Source: Phanerochaete sordida
Taxonomy: Eukaryota > Basidiomycota > Agaricomycetes > Polyporales > Phanerochaetaceae
Direction: 5' to 3'
NCBI GenBank assembly: GCA_019973155.2
Contig: BPQB01000105.1
Location: 1 to 64,000 of the forward strand
Length of the DNA: 64,000 bases
Numbering within the stretch: the first letter of the stretch is position 1; the number at the start of each line of letters is the position of its first letter. A program made the position numbers and the translations under genes. The notes beneath the pieces are model-generated. The model made no database searches. It saw only the letters and a list, made by a program, of their open reading frames with translations, and was not told where the DNA came from. Below, piece after piece: positions 24,401 to 35,358 of this stretch.

Positions 24401-25345
24401 TCACAGCGGAGAAAAGAGGGAGGAGAAGAGTGTCTAGTAGCTTTTTCAAGTGGCATGCGACATAGATGCGACCCATACGCAACGCGGTCTTCAGGAGCGT
24501 GATCTTGTAGGGACACCGAGGGGAAGCGAGTGGGGCAAAGACTGTGAGCAGAGCGAAGAACGCCCAGCCCATGACCAGGGGAAGTGTAGATCGGCCAACG
24601 GTCTTGTTCGCAGCTGCGGTGTAGAAGCAGAGTCCGAGGAAGAAGAGACCAAGAGAGAGGTGAAGGAGAAGAGGGAGCATGGCAGCAATCTCAAAGACCC
24701 TCCAGGCCTTGACGCCTGCGTAGCGGTACTGGCGGGCGCGGAGCCTTTCTTCGGGTGAGATCCACTCCATCGCCATGTATTCAATCAGCCACTGCTTGAC
24801 GAGCATCCCGAACGACGCTGCCGACAGGCAGACGATGAGGCTTGCGAACCAGAGCCCGTTAACGCGAAGGGCCCACAGTGGAGCTTCGAACTGCGGGTCG
24901 CCCGGGAAGGGTACCACGGGGCGCAGGATGCCGTCAACGAAGGTGTAGTTCTGAGCGAGGGATTGTCGCATGAGGAGGACCAGTTTGTCTGTATTGTCGG
25001 GCGTGAGGCTGTTGTAGCTGTCGACGACGAAGGTGGTGACGACGGCTGAAAACAGACCAGCCTGCGTAGATGTCTTCAACATGAGGCGCGGGGCGAGGCG
25101 GTTGGCATGGCACTTACGAAGACCAGGAGCGTGTCGATGTCCTCCTTTGTGTTCATCACCTTCTGCACATCGACATCTCGTACACTGCCAACCATTGCCT
25201 GCCAGATGTCTGATGTTCTGGCCTCAGGGGGGCTCGGTGCGTTCTCCTACAGCAGCGACCGTTAGAACACGGGAACATTTGACAGATATCCGACACTTAC
25301 AGCCGAATCGTCGGCAGTGCGCGAAGTTCGACGTTTGGGGATCAT
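21499..25345 (-). CDS. DUF6535 multi-pass membrane protein, copy 3
   Basis: Exons 25345..25301 (start MIPKRRTSRTADDSA), 25246..25118 (129 nt), 25061..22821 (2241 nt, identical in length to copy 1), 22768..22499 (270 nt) and 22441..22253 (189 nt), all phase-consistent, then exon(s) to a stop at 21499 that I could not join with certainty. The terminal segment (GAQNSSHPITVPTREEE) aligns with the end of copy 1 (GAQSSSSSIVTPDREEE), supporting the long 3' gene end. DUF6535 domain is at ~55-240 with four hydrophobic segments; a further hydrophobic stretch is near residues 320-350 (ALVFVSYFLAFRLPYLLASLYF). The tail is Ser/Glu/Gly-rich. No disabling change seen. Function unknown. Confidence 0.8.
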
Positions 25346-26259
25346 GACGCGACGACGGGGGCGTGCAGTGTTGTGAAAGCGGACGAACGTGAAGCTGGCG
25401 GGATTGTCGAGTATCGACGGGGGGGAATCGACACGTAGGGCGCAACTGTGGGGGCCTGCATATATTTCTGAGCTCCGTCGCTGTTTGGCATCGGGAGTCC
25501 CCGATTAAGCTAGAGAAGATCATCCATCAGCTAAAAGAACTGGAGCGCATATATGCGTCGGGGAGACGCCGCAGATATACCTGGCAAGAACCTTTGGTCT
25601 GCTCAGGAGTTGCATCCCGACATTCAGGATGCGAGCTTCAAAGTACAGGCTGGGATAATTCTAGGCTACTTGTCACAGGGATCGCTGATGCGCACGCTGT
25701 GTGGCGCGTGTCTTTGTAGCCGTTGAAGTGCAATCAAAGTGCGACAGTCCTGGATAAAGACTTTTCGTTTCGGTTTCGGTCACCACAGCTACCTATCATC
25801 GCAATACGTCTCAGCCTGCCATCTCCGGGATGCGCCTGAAAACACATTCCCATAGGTGACGAGAAGCAACATACCAAATGTATCTCCAACGAACGCGCTC
25901 GTTACTTGTCTGCGTCTGCTCCAGCGATACCGATAGCACTCCCGGCATAGCGTTCTCCTCTTCAACAACACGAAATTGAACACATGCTCTCAGTCCTGGT
26001 ATGGCGACATCTTCCAGGTGAGGCTGCAACTGACTCAGCTTCTATCGCGCAGACCACGAGGCGACTCACACACGCTTCGAGGTATGTGCCAATGACCGCG
26101 GCCTCTTCGTTTCTGGTCTTCGAGACGCCATGGAAATCCGTCCTCGCGTTATTCGCGCATTCTCACAGGCGTGTTGCTCGCGCTCGACCTGTTCTCGTTG
26201 TGGTGAGCGGGACAAGGAAGAAGGAGAGGCGCCGGCGACGGGCCTCCGTGCCGTGTGGA
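25346..26259. other. Spacer between DUF6535 copy 3 and unit 4
   Basis: No gene supported; only short ORFs. The first ~150 bp are the 5' region of DUF6535 copy 3. Confidence 0.5.
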
Positions 26260-26282
26260 TGCGCCACGAAGTGCGCGCTCAT
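26260..26282. promoter_or_regulatory. Copy 4 of the cassette-start promoter motif
   Basis: Same core as 18259..18281 (GCGCCACGAAGTGCGCGC). No UBX coding sequence was recognised in the 280 bp that follow, although CCGCTACCACCA-type 5' leader text persists. Confidence 0.6.
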
Positions 26283-26655
26283 TAGGCGGCTGTTATGATA
26301 CTCCCCTCCCCTCAGGCCTCAGGCTCCATCCCGCTACCACCAGTCACTTCTTCTCCATACTCCTGCTACCCTTTCATGTCCTTTCGGGATACATCCAAGA
26401 TACATCTGCTGTCTGTCTTCTCGCTTTGCTAGCCTCGTATGTCCGAGGCCTGTCCGGACTCGCTCACGCAAGCTGCCTGGGAGGCACGATATGCAGTGTA
26501 AATTCTTTCATGCTATATGCAGCCATGCAAGTCGTCTCACAGAGGGCAGCTATTTTGGATTTGGGTGTTGGCCAACAATAAATATCAATAAATATTACAG
26601 GGAAAATCCGAAGGTCCGTATCGCAGCCACGAGTCCCCCAATCCTAGTCTGACAA
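26283..26655. other. Unit 4 spacer and 3' UTR of glycine-rich copy D
   Basis: No gene. The palindrome TGTTGGCCAACA at 26566..26577, next to an ATAAATATCAATAAATATTACAG-like tract, marks the 3' flank of copy D. The same signature follows copies E and F. Confidence 0.6.
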
Positions 26656-27303
26656 TTAAGCACTACCAGCGTTGCCGCCGACGGCGGGGCCGCTCTCGCT
26701 GACACCACCGTTCCCGCCCTGCGCACCGCCGCCGCCGAAGATGCTGAAGCCGCCGCTGGTGGCCGAGCCTCCGTTGGCGGGGCCCGCGTTACCTGTCTGC
26801 GCATCTCCGCCGTTTCCACCGCTGCCGAAGACTCCGCCCTCACCTCCCGTGCCTCCAGTCGCGCCGCCACTGACACTGGCACCGCCGTTCCCGCCCTGCG
26901 CGCCACCGAAGCCGAAGATGTTGAAGCCGGAGCTGGACGCGCTGCCGCCGTTGGCGGGCCCAGCGTTGCCGGTCTGCGCGCTGCCGCCATTTCCGCCGCT
27001 CCCGAAGAAGCCGCTGTCGGCGCCCGCGCCGCCGGTCGCGGAGCCGGAGAGCGAGACGCCGCCGTTCCCGCCGATGGCTATATCCACTGGTGAGCTGCTT
27101 GCTTCGGACTACGAAGAGGGGGTGTGCTTACAAGAGCCGCCGAACAGGCCAGAGACAAAGTCGTACGCGGAGCCGCCGTTGGCGCTGTCCGAGTTTCCGC
27201 TGACGGCGGAGCCGCCGTTGCCGCCGTCGCCGAAGAGGGGAGCGGCGAACGCGCCGCTGAGGGCGACGGCGAGGATGGTGAGTGAGGCGAAGGAAGCGTG
27301 CAT
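26656..27303 (-). CDS. Secreted glycine-rich repeat protein, copy D
   Basis: Exons 27303..27132 (172 nt) and 27077..26656 (422 nt) give 197 aa. Signal peptide MHASFASLTILAVALSGAFA, then APLFGDGGNGGSAVSG and the 59-residue repeat twice plus a truncated third copy ending GGNAGSA. It is very close to copies C, E and F; visible differences are mostly single substitutions (GFFGSG versus VFGSG; TSGGF versus SSGGF) plus short indels. There are no Cys in the repeats. Position and orientation match copy C in unit 3, but no DUF6535 gene follows on the upstream side. Confidence 0.8.
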
Positions 27304-27401
27304 GGCGAGAAGAGTGCTTTGGAAGGTGGTAGATGAGAAGATGTCGCTGGATGTGTTGGAGGAGGATGCGAGATGCTGAAGTAGAGCGTCGACCACCGCA
27401 G

Positions 27402-27409
27402 GCTTAAAT
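27402..27409 (-). promoter_or_regulatory. TATA-like box of glycine-rich copy D
   Basis: TATTTAAG on the minus strand about 100 nt before the ATG at 27303, at the family-conserved spacing. Confidence 0.55.
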
Positions 27410-27765
27410 ACCTTTCGGGCCCTCCTGTAGAACCCCTCATCGAAGGTGAAGTGCAGCTCTTCGTCCAGACTCCCCACGCGAAGCTAACGAGACAATCGCA
27501 GGCGGCCAGTCGCGCCTTCGACTTTGCTTCCGCGAGCATCCTCGCCGACGCTGTGCTGCGGGCGGGATGTGCCAACGAGGATAAATTGGACCCCTAGAGC
27601 CCCATACACGATGTGAGGATCGGATTTACGGGCTTTCTGAGCCGTCTTGACGGTTCTTTGCAGATCATGGCTCCTATTGCGATCGACGAAGCGGGAGACA
27701 CCGCGGCGCGGCCTCGATCATGACTTGCGCTTTGTCCGCCGCCGGCCTGCCGCCAATCACTCGTA
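27410..27765. repeat. Upstream flank of glycine-rich copy D
   Basis: Matches the flanks at 20182..20475 (direct) and 32800..33080 and 34980..35250 (inverted), including the GACGGTTCTTTGCAGATC and GCTCCTATTGCGATCGAC text. No gene. Confidence 0.6.
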
Positions 27766-28520
27766 CTATTACGCACATCCCTCGAAAGTAAGTAATGCAC
27801 AAGAGGTTACTTCGCTACGCTACGTATGAGGGTCTGCAGGCAGCTGTGCATGTGCGAGCACGAAAGGCCGCGTGAGTGGCGCGGGTCGGGGAGCGCGCGA
27901 TGCAGCGGCGACGTTCCGAGTCGATCGAGGTCGTACTACGGTGCTGAAAAGAGAAGGCAGGGCTAGGCACGGCATAACGAGGACGCGGCAGCACACATGA
28001 ACGGTCAGCACCGAGGGGCAGAGAGCAGGCGACCAGTGGAAGCAAAATCGTGGGAAGACAGTCGAAAACGTATAAAAGGAGCGGAGTGGGGGCAAGGGCG
28101 TGGAGCAGGGGTAAGGGACGATAACAAATGCATTACTTACTTTCGAGGGATGTGCGTAATAGTATGAAGAATTTGCTATCGTCCCTTACCCCTACTCCAC
28201 GCCCTTGCCCCCACTCCGCTCCTTTTATACGTTTTCGACTGTCTTCCCACGATTTTGCTTCCGCTGGTCGCCTGCTCTCTGCCCCTCGGTGCTGGCCGTT
28301 CATGTGTGCTGCTGCATCCATGTTATGCCGTGTCTAGCCCGGTCTTCTCCTTTCAGCACCGTAGTACAACCTCGATCAGCTCGGAACGTTGCCGTTACAA
28401 CGGGCACTCCCCGACCCGTGCCACTCACATGGCCTTTCATGCTCGCACATGTACTGCTGCCTGCAGGCCCTCATACGGAGCGTAGCGAAGTAACCTCTGG
28501 TCCTGAAGACTCCGGTAACA
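27766..28520. mobile_element. Inverted pair of LTR-like repeats
   Basis: 27802..28128 and 28171..28499 are ~330-bp imperfect inverted copies, each with TATAAAAG in its own sense (28071..28078; complement at 28222..28229) near a GC-rich tract. The 42-bp centre holds an inverted copy of the left flank 27766..27798 (GCACATCCCTCGAAAGTAAG). Read on the minus strand, the right arm runs from TGTTACCGG (~28523) to GTAATGCA (~28131), i.e. TG...CA with an internal TATA, as expected of a solo LTR of ~390 bp. No gag, pol or primer-binding site seen. A foldback element is the alternative. Confidence 0.6.
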
Positions 28521-29502
28521 CTTGTGAGTATGGAAATCATTCTGTCATTGAGAGTGGCTGACGCTCGGATTCCTAGGGATCTCAGCTATCGCGCCGTGGT
28601 TTCTCGAACGTGGTTCGCTCGTAAGTGTGGAAGCCCCCCGCCTGAGGGCGATACTGTATCGGCGCACGGCGGTAAATTCCTTCGAAGCGTAGACCCGCCG
28701 GTTAAGATCGCAGACGTCACTTCCTGGAGCCACCGACAACGTACAGCACGAAACGGCGGGCGTCGGCGGGCGAGCTGCGCTGCGCCGTCGGGATCTGGGA
28801 GCGGAAGCAAGCACAGCATCGCTGGCGATCGGGCAGCTGTGCGTACGTCGTCGTGTTTGGCCCGTCAGTCTCTAGACTGACTGGATGCGTAGATGCGGGG
28901 ATGCTTTGGCCGCAGCTTGGAAGTTGGCGGACCTGCGGGATGTCACGAAGCTCCTGTGTCTCTGGACACAAGCCGCTCCCAGGCCTATCCATGTGATTCG
29001 AACGCTGAGACTTGATTCCCAAGCATTGTCGCGATGCCCTCACCCCGTCTTGTTGACTTCAGGTTACATGACCCGCTGGGAGCCTGGAGACCGCATGCTG
29101 GCCGCGACCATGCGCTGTGGTCATCTTCACCTGAAGCCAGACACACATGTGCCACGCGCCGTCCGGCCCGCACACGCACCTCTATCCTGGCCCGCTCCTG
29201 CTCGTTTCGTCCGCCTCCGCCGGCGTGCCGCTCCATGAAAGTGGGACGGCGATTGCAGGGAACGTACATTACTGTTACTAGGCGATGAGGTGTATGGTAC
29301 AGGCGAGCGGGGCCTAGCACACGTAAGAGAATCTAGGGTAATAGGTATATCGGCACTGCGGGTGTGAAGTTCGTACAGATGTGGCAGGAAAGAGCATGGG
29401 CGGACAGCAAATAGATAGCAGCGAGACTGGGGATCCAAAATGAGTTGTTAACATCGAAGCAGGCAGATAAAGTGATAAAGTGGTATTTTCCAAGGGGGGA
29501 TA
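28521..29502. repeat. Spacer with a copy of the glycine-rich distal flank
   Basis: No gene. 28740..28885 matches 20800..20960 (AAACGGCGGG, GCGGAAGCAAGC, GGCGATCGGGC in the same order) and, inverted, 32325..32440 and 34500..34660. It is separated from its proximal flank (27600..27765) by the LTR-like pair, which suggests the pair was inserted within the unit 4 flank. Confidence 0.55.
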
Positions 29503-31544
29503 TCATGAGTGCGCAAGGGTATCCCATGGGTTCTGTAGAACCGACTGCGCGTCTGCGGCGCGCGACGACGAGCCGGGCGGGTGCGCGCTGTACGACGGCG
29601 GCGGCGAGAAGACGCGCGGCGGCGGCACCGCGAACTCCTCGTCCGCGCCGTCGAAGCCCGTCGTGAGCGGCATGCTGCGCCGCCGGACGTTCTTGCGCGC
29701 GGGCTCCGCGAACGGCCAGCCGTCGAAGCGCTTGTACTCGGTCGACGCGCGGCGGACGCCGTCGTCGGGGTCGGAGGAGCGCGCGCGCGGCGCGGGCTGC
29801 ATGGAGTGCACGCGCCGCACGTTGCTCCCGCCTTCGTGGCCGCCCTCGGCGGGCGAGATCGTTATTGGAGGGATGACGAAGTCGAATGTGGCACGGTGGT
29901 CGTGATTGTGCTCGTGCGCGTTGCTTTGCAGGGCGCTTTGGTCTGTAACAAGGGTCAGCTTCAAGTGCAAAGGGACGAAGCACAAAGAACTCACCTGGCA
30001 CAGGAGCTTCGGATCCGGGTAATGGTGGTGGAGGTGACTGGGAAGGAGGTAGGGGAGTAGCCGGCGTGACCGGTCGTGTTTCTGCCATTTCGAGGAATGA
30101 CGCCTTCGTTGCCGTCGTGTCAACTTGTAACGAGGGCACTGGAGGCTTGAAACTCGACGGGCCAGGCTCTGCACCAGGACTCCGTCGTAGGCTCCTGCTT
30201 CGGTTCCTGCTCGCACGTGATGATATCGAGGCGTTGTCGGCGACGGGTGTCGGAGGGACAGATCCTCTGAGAGATTTTGGCAGGCGAAGACTTGTCTTCG
30301 ACATCCGGCTGCTGCGCTTCCGAGCAGCAGAGACTCTCTGCGAGCGGTTCTCGTAGTCGTTCCGCTCGCGCTCCTTCGCGCGCTCAGTGACAAGCTGCGT
30401 CAACGTTGCCTTCGTCGCGACCGCTTTCCCGGTCACGCCGATGACCTCGGCGAGGCGCACGCTCTCCTCCATGCGCGTGTCGTCGTCGCCGATCTCCATG
30501 TCGGACTCGTCGCTGAAGCCGGAGTGGAAGTTCTCGAGGTCGTCCATCTCCTGCGCCATGTCCTGGGCGACCTTCCACGCCTCCTCGAGCTCGGCCTTGA
30601 GCGAGTCGACCTGCAGCTTCGCCGCCTTGAGCTCCTCCGTGCGCTTCCCGTAGCTCGCGTTCAGCTTCCGGAGCGCCATCGCAAGCGCGGAAGAGATGTG
30701 CACCTCCTGCATGCAGCGGATCTGCTCGCGCTGATCTACGAAGCGCAGCAGGTCCATCGCGAGGGCGTCGCACGATGCCGTGACTTCTGCGAGCTGCGTG
30801 ACGAGGCTGGCGAGCGCGGCGCAGTCCGGCTCGCTGCAGGAGAGCGCGACGAGGGACTGCAACAGCATGGTGCGGCGGTGCATGTTGAAGCGGTACTTGG
30901 CCTGTGCCGTAGCTTTCGCCTGTCCTTTTGTCATGAGCCTCCGCTTGAAATAGAGAGTACAACAGACGAACCGTGTCCAGCCGCGCCAATTCCGCATCCA
31001 GCTCCTCGTCCAACGCCTTCACGGAAAGCAAGCGAATGAACGACTCCTGCGCCGTCCTGCGTATCGCTCTCGACACGATCTCTTGCAGTTCCGCGGACGT
31101 CAGCGTCCACTGCGCCGTCTCGAGCGTCATTCCGCGCCACTGCACGGGTACAGACTCGAAGTTGAGCGCGGGCGGAGGCGTGAGCGTCGGAGGCTTCGCG
31201 ATGACCTTGACCGCGGGCGCGGTGGACGCACGGGACACGGGGCGGCTAGGCTCGAGGGCGGGGCTCGTCTGCACGCCCTGTTCGTGCCAGTCCCGCGCAT
31301 CGCGGAGCGGCGGCGGAAGGGCGACGTGGTCGAAGTTCGGTGCGCCGGGCGATGGGAGCGAACCCGTGGTAGAACTGAGGCTGGGGGCGGGTGATTCATG
31401 TCCGGCATGACCATAGCCCCCATCTGTTGCTGCCGGGCTGAGAGCGAAGGGCTGACCGGACCTGGAGGTCTGCCTGCGAGTCAAAGTTCGTGGGCCGCCT
31501 GGGCGGGGACGTGGCGAGTTGGGCGGAGAACGGAGGGCCTCCAT
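29503..31544 (-). CDS. Coiled-coil protein, possibly Uds1 (septation)-like
   Basis: Exons 31544..30972 (573 nt), 30901..29995 (907 nt) and 29942..29503 (440 nt) join in phase to 1920 nt, 639 aa. The N-terminal ~150 residues are Pro/Ser/Thr-rich, with an RRQTSRSG basic patch. Next comes a helical segment with a mutated-coiled-coil look (AQWTLTSAELQEIVSRAIRRT...ALDEELDAEL...YRFNMHRRTMLLQ), then heptad-rich helices (~230-300), an acidic patch (DESDMEIGDDDTRMEE), basic Ser/Arg-rich low complexity, and a Pro-rich tail. The central segment reminds me of the fungal Up-regulated-during-septation domain, but this is a weak, by-eye match; 'conserved coiled-coil protein' is the safe name. It interrupts the glycine-rich cluster and belongs to neither repeated cassette. 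Confidence 0.7.
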
Positions 31545-33080
31545 CTGGCGGGGATCCGGGGGAAATGATACAGGGTGCTGAAAGAGAGACGATGGAACAA
31601 GCTGGGAGAAGAGCCGCAGATGCCTGGTCAGGCCTCAGTTGGTCGCAGTATCATGCATGGGAGGGTGAGATTATGTGCATCGCAGTGGTTGATGTGCAAG
31701 GTGATGCGCACTTGGTGGCGGTGCTGATGATGCTTTCCTCGGTTCGACGCACGGAATGACACCAAGCCATATCGACCGGTCTCCAGGGGACGTGAGACGA
31801 CTAGGACATGTTATCATGGCTCTGAAGTACATGCATAAAGTCGCGGGTAGGACATTAATGACTAGTGTGGCGAAGCGCGACGTCCCGCGTAGGCGGCATG
31901 TATGACGCGCTGCTCGTCCACACGCAGTTTTAATTATGCGCGACATCACACATCAGAGGACGTTCCTATTTGTAAGCCGACCTCGACGTGCATGTATAGG
32001 TGGTATCATGGCGTGGGTTAGGCTCGCATCTTGTGCCCGTTGCAGGCTATGCGGACCATCGCCGCCCGTCGCTGACTCCTGGAATAATGCGAATGAACTA
32101 CGGTGACAGTATCAACAGACAAGGCTCCACGACGCTTCACCACAGGTCACTAGCTGGCCTCATCTCGTACGAGGCGTACATAGACGGTCCCTCGTAGGAC
32201 GGGCTCTCGAAGACCGACGAGCGAGCTTTCTTCGAGCTCGGGAACACTTTACGCGCATGCATCTACGAGTGACCGCGACCACCAGCGTCCTGAACACGCC
32301 TGTTCGCAGAGTCGCGTCAGTTCCGCTCAGCGTCGGCCAAACAAGATCAAACACTCACCGCACCTCGATCGTCCAGCTGCTGCGCTTGCTTCCGCCCGCA
32401 GATCACTGCGCACCGTAGATCACCGACTCAGCATCCGGCGTTTCACCCTTTGATTATGCTCGCGATCCCGAGAGAAAGTTGGATGAGGGGCCCCGTGGTC
32501 GTGCAACTCCTGGCGCGGTGGGCTGTGCGGGGATCTCGCCCGTCATTCAATTCCGGGGCGGTCTTGAGCGCAGCACTGCGTTCAGGAGTCGTGCTGGTCT
32601 CCTCCTGAGCGGAAGGGCGCCAGAAGATGTCAGCTGGAGGAAGTCAACATCTGCATCTGCACACTGGCTGGGATTGAAGCTTACTGGCTGGAGGCGCTCA
32701 ACACATGCGAGTGCTGCGCCTGCTTTCGCTGAACACATCTGACGCACCCCACACCTTCGACGGCGAAGACGATCGAATTCTCTCTCTCTCCGTCTGGCTC
32801 TACACCGATCGTAATAGGAGGCGGGATGATCTGCAAAGTACGTCAAGACGGGGCTAGTTGTCCGAAAATTCGATCGCTCACCTCGTCGACGGTGTCTAGG
32901 GGTCCAATTTACCCTCATCCGCACGCCCGGCGCAGCACAGCGTCGGTGAGGATGCTCGCGGAAGCAAAGTCGAGGGCGCGATTGGCCGTCTGTAGCGGTC
33001 TCGTGAGCTGCGCCCGGCGAACACACACGAAGAGCTGGACTTTACTTTCGACGAGGGGCTCTACAGGTGAGCCCGAAAGG
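31545..33080. repeat. Inverted flank of glycine-rich copy E
   Basis: No gene supported. 32325..32440 and 32810..32910 are inverted matches to the distal and proximal flanks of copies C and D. Between 31545 and 32320 I see only the coiled-coil gene 5' region and anonymous DNA. Confidence 0.5.
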
Positions 33081-33088
33081 TACTTAAG
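33081..33088 (+). promoter_or_regulatory. TATA-like box of glycine-rich copy E
   Basis: TACTTAAG 107 nt upstream of the ATG at 33188, at the family-conserved spacing. Confidence 0.5.
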
Positions 33089-33187
33089 CCCGCGCAGGTC
33101 GACGCTCTACCCCAGCACCTCGCATCCTCCTCCAGCACATCCAGCGACATCTCCTCTCCCACCACCTTCCAAACCACTCTTCTCGTC

Positions 33188-33836
33188 ATGCACGCTTCCT
33201 TCGCCTCCCTCACCATCCTCGCCGTCGCTCTCAGCGGCGCGTTCGCCGCCCCGCTCGGCGATGGCGGCAACGGCGGCTCTGCCGTCAGCGGCAGCTCGAG
33301 CAGCGCCAGCGGCGGCTCTGCCTTCTCGTTCGACTCCGGCCTGTTCGGCGGCTCCGGTAAGCCCCCGCCTCCACTCCATCGCTACTCGGGCACTCACCAA
33401 AGCGCATATAGCAGCCGCCGGAGGCAACGGCGGCGTGTCGCTCTCCGGGTCCGCGACTGGCGGCGCGGGCGCCGACGCCGGCTTCTTCGGGAGCGGAGGG
33501 AACGGCGGCAGCGCGCAGACCGGCAACGCTGGCCCCGCCAACGGCGGCAGCGCCTCCAGCTCTGGCTTCAACATCTTCGGCTTCGGCGGCGCGCAGGGCG
33601 GGAACGGCGGTGCCAGCGTCAGCGGCGGCGCGACTGGCGGCACTGGTGGTGAGGGCGGGTTCTTCGGCAGCGGTGGAAACGGCGGGGATGCGCAGACGGG
33701 CAACGCGGGCCCCGCCAACGGAGGCTCGGCCTCTAGCGGCGGCTTCAGCATCTTCGGCGGCGGCGGTGCCCAGGGCGGGAACGGTGGTCTCAGCGAGAGC
33801 GGCCCCGCCGTTGGTGGTAACGCTGGTAGTGCTTAA
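33188..33836 (+). CDS. Secreted glycine-rich repeat protein, copy E
   Basis: Exons 33188..33356 (169 nt) and 33412..33836 (425 nt) give 197 aa. Signal peptide MHASFASLTILAVALSGAFA. The N-terminal half-repeat has lost one residue (APLGDGG rather than APLFGDGG) and is richer in Ser. Two full 59-residue repeats follow, then the short third repeat ending GGNAGSA. Exon 2 starts with an extra Ala-Ala from the CAGCCGCC acceptor context. It is transcribed opposite to copies A-D. Frame is intact. Confidence 0.8.
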
Positions 33837-33914
33837 TTGTCGGATCAGGATTGGGGGACTCGTGGCTGCGATACGGACCTTGGGATTGTCCCTGTAATAT
33901 TTATTGATATTTAT

Positions 33915-33926
33915 TGTTGGCCAACA
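33915..33926. repeat. TGTTGGCCAACA palindrome 3' of copy E
   Basis: Perfect 12-bp palindrome ~80 bp after the stop codon, next to TATTGATATTTATTG. It also occurs at 26566 (copy D) and 36082 (copy F); eroded forms are near 3003, 13380, 19340 and 37965. Confidence 0.7.
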
Positions 33927-35254
33927 CTTTCAGCTTGAGGAGCTTGAATGCTTGTGAAGTGCGCTCGGAGGTGATTGCCAGCCCTTGTTTTGTCGACGTC
34001 TTCGCTCTCCTACAGCTATGTCGAGGGATCGTCGGGTTGAGAGTGCGCCTTCGAGCACTATCGATTAGGGCTTTGGGAGGACAAAAAAAATCAGAGGCGA
34101 AGAGGAGATTGTTCAGGGTGGTGAAACATGTTCAGAGCCTGTGCACCTAGCGAACGGTGCTCGACGCGGCTGCTGAAAGTCTGAGAGCATACAATATATG
34201 AGTGTTAATTTGTACAGGCGATGACTGCACGATGAGCTACCTGCGGAAGAGATCAACCTCACAAAGAAGCGCATATCGTCGATGGGTATACGCACGGTAG
34301 ACAGTGCGACCTCGAGCTCACGCAGTGCCTCTTCGAAACCTGAGCGCGGGCACATGTTTCTGAAGAGAGTCTCAGCGGGGGCCAGGCGTAAGGGAAAGGA
34401 GACGCACCTCGAGAGCTGCGCACAGCAGTCCGCGGAGTCGGGGTCGAGACTCCCGGAAGTGCAATCATCGCATCACCGGGCGAGATGCCCAGACCAAACC
34501 TCCCTGTGTGCGGGTTGCGTCAGCCCAGCCTCTCGCGAACCAAGCACAGTCAAACACACACCGCTGCCCGATCGTCTCGGCGGCTGCGCTTGCTTCCGCC
34601 CGCAGATCATTACGCCCACAGCCCAGAGTACAAACGCCACCCGCCGTTTCATCTTGCATTTCGCGAAGGAAGCCTGGCGGACCGGGGTAGCGCGAGCATA
34701 ATATGGTCTAATTGGTGGAATCGCGACGTCGTGAAGGACTTGAACGCCGTGAGGAGAAGCGGTATTCGTTGATCGCAGGGCTTTCCGCAGTCGAAAGCAA
34801 TCGGCATGGCGCAGAGTGTCCTTGGAGGGTTCGCAGTCGTACCGTGAGCGAACGCGACCCAGCGTAAATTTTAACTAGAAGCTTACCACAGCTCGGAAGG
34901 CTGTTCGCATGCTCGCCATCCCTTCAAGGCCGTCTCCGAAAGCCTTCCAACTTGAAGTGTTGTGATCGAGCCGCCGCCGCGTTAATCGTAATAGGAGCCA
35001 TGATCTGCAGAGAACCGTCAAGACGGCTCTAACAGCCCGAATATCCGAGCCTCACCTAGGAGATGGGGCTCTAGGGGTCCAATATACCCTCGATTGCACG
35101 TCCGCCCGCAGCACAGCGTCGGTGAGGATGCTCGCGGAAGCAAAGCGAACGCGCGACTGGTCGTCTGCAGTGGTTTCGTCAGCTGCGCCTGGCAAATCTG
35201 CACGAAGGGCTGGACTTTACCTGCGATGATGAGCGCTGCGGCCAGTCTGAAAGG
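33927..35254. repeat. Inverted flank of glycine-rich copy F
   Basis: No gene. 34490..34680 matches the distal flank of copies C and D in inverse orientation; 34985..35095 matches the proximal flank (TCTGCAGAGAACCGTCAAGACGG, TAGGGGTCCAATATACCCT regions). 33940..34480 is anonymous. Confidence 0.55.
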
Positions 35255-35262
35255 TACTTAAG
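35255..35262 (+). promoter_or_regulatory. TATA-like box of glycine-rich copy F
   Basis: TACTTAAG 104 nt upstream of the ATG at 35359. Confidence 0.5.
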
Positions 35263-35358
35263 CCTGCACCGGTCGACTCTCTACCTCAGCACCTCGCATC
35301 CTCTTCCAGCACACCCAGCGACATCTCTTCTACCACCTCCCAAATCACACTTCTCACT

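Noticed and set aside
26672..27379. Long plus-strand Pro/Ala-rich ORF over glycine-rich copy D (also 19444..19929, and minus-strand 33107..33751 and 35558..35989)
   Set aside because: Each is the exact antisense of a Gly/Ala repeat gene with signal peptide, conserved intron and TATA-like box; GGC/GCC repeats open all frames.
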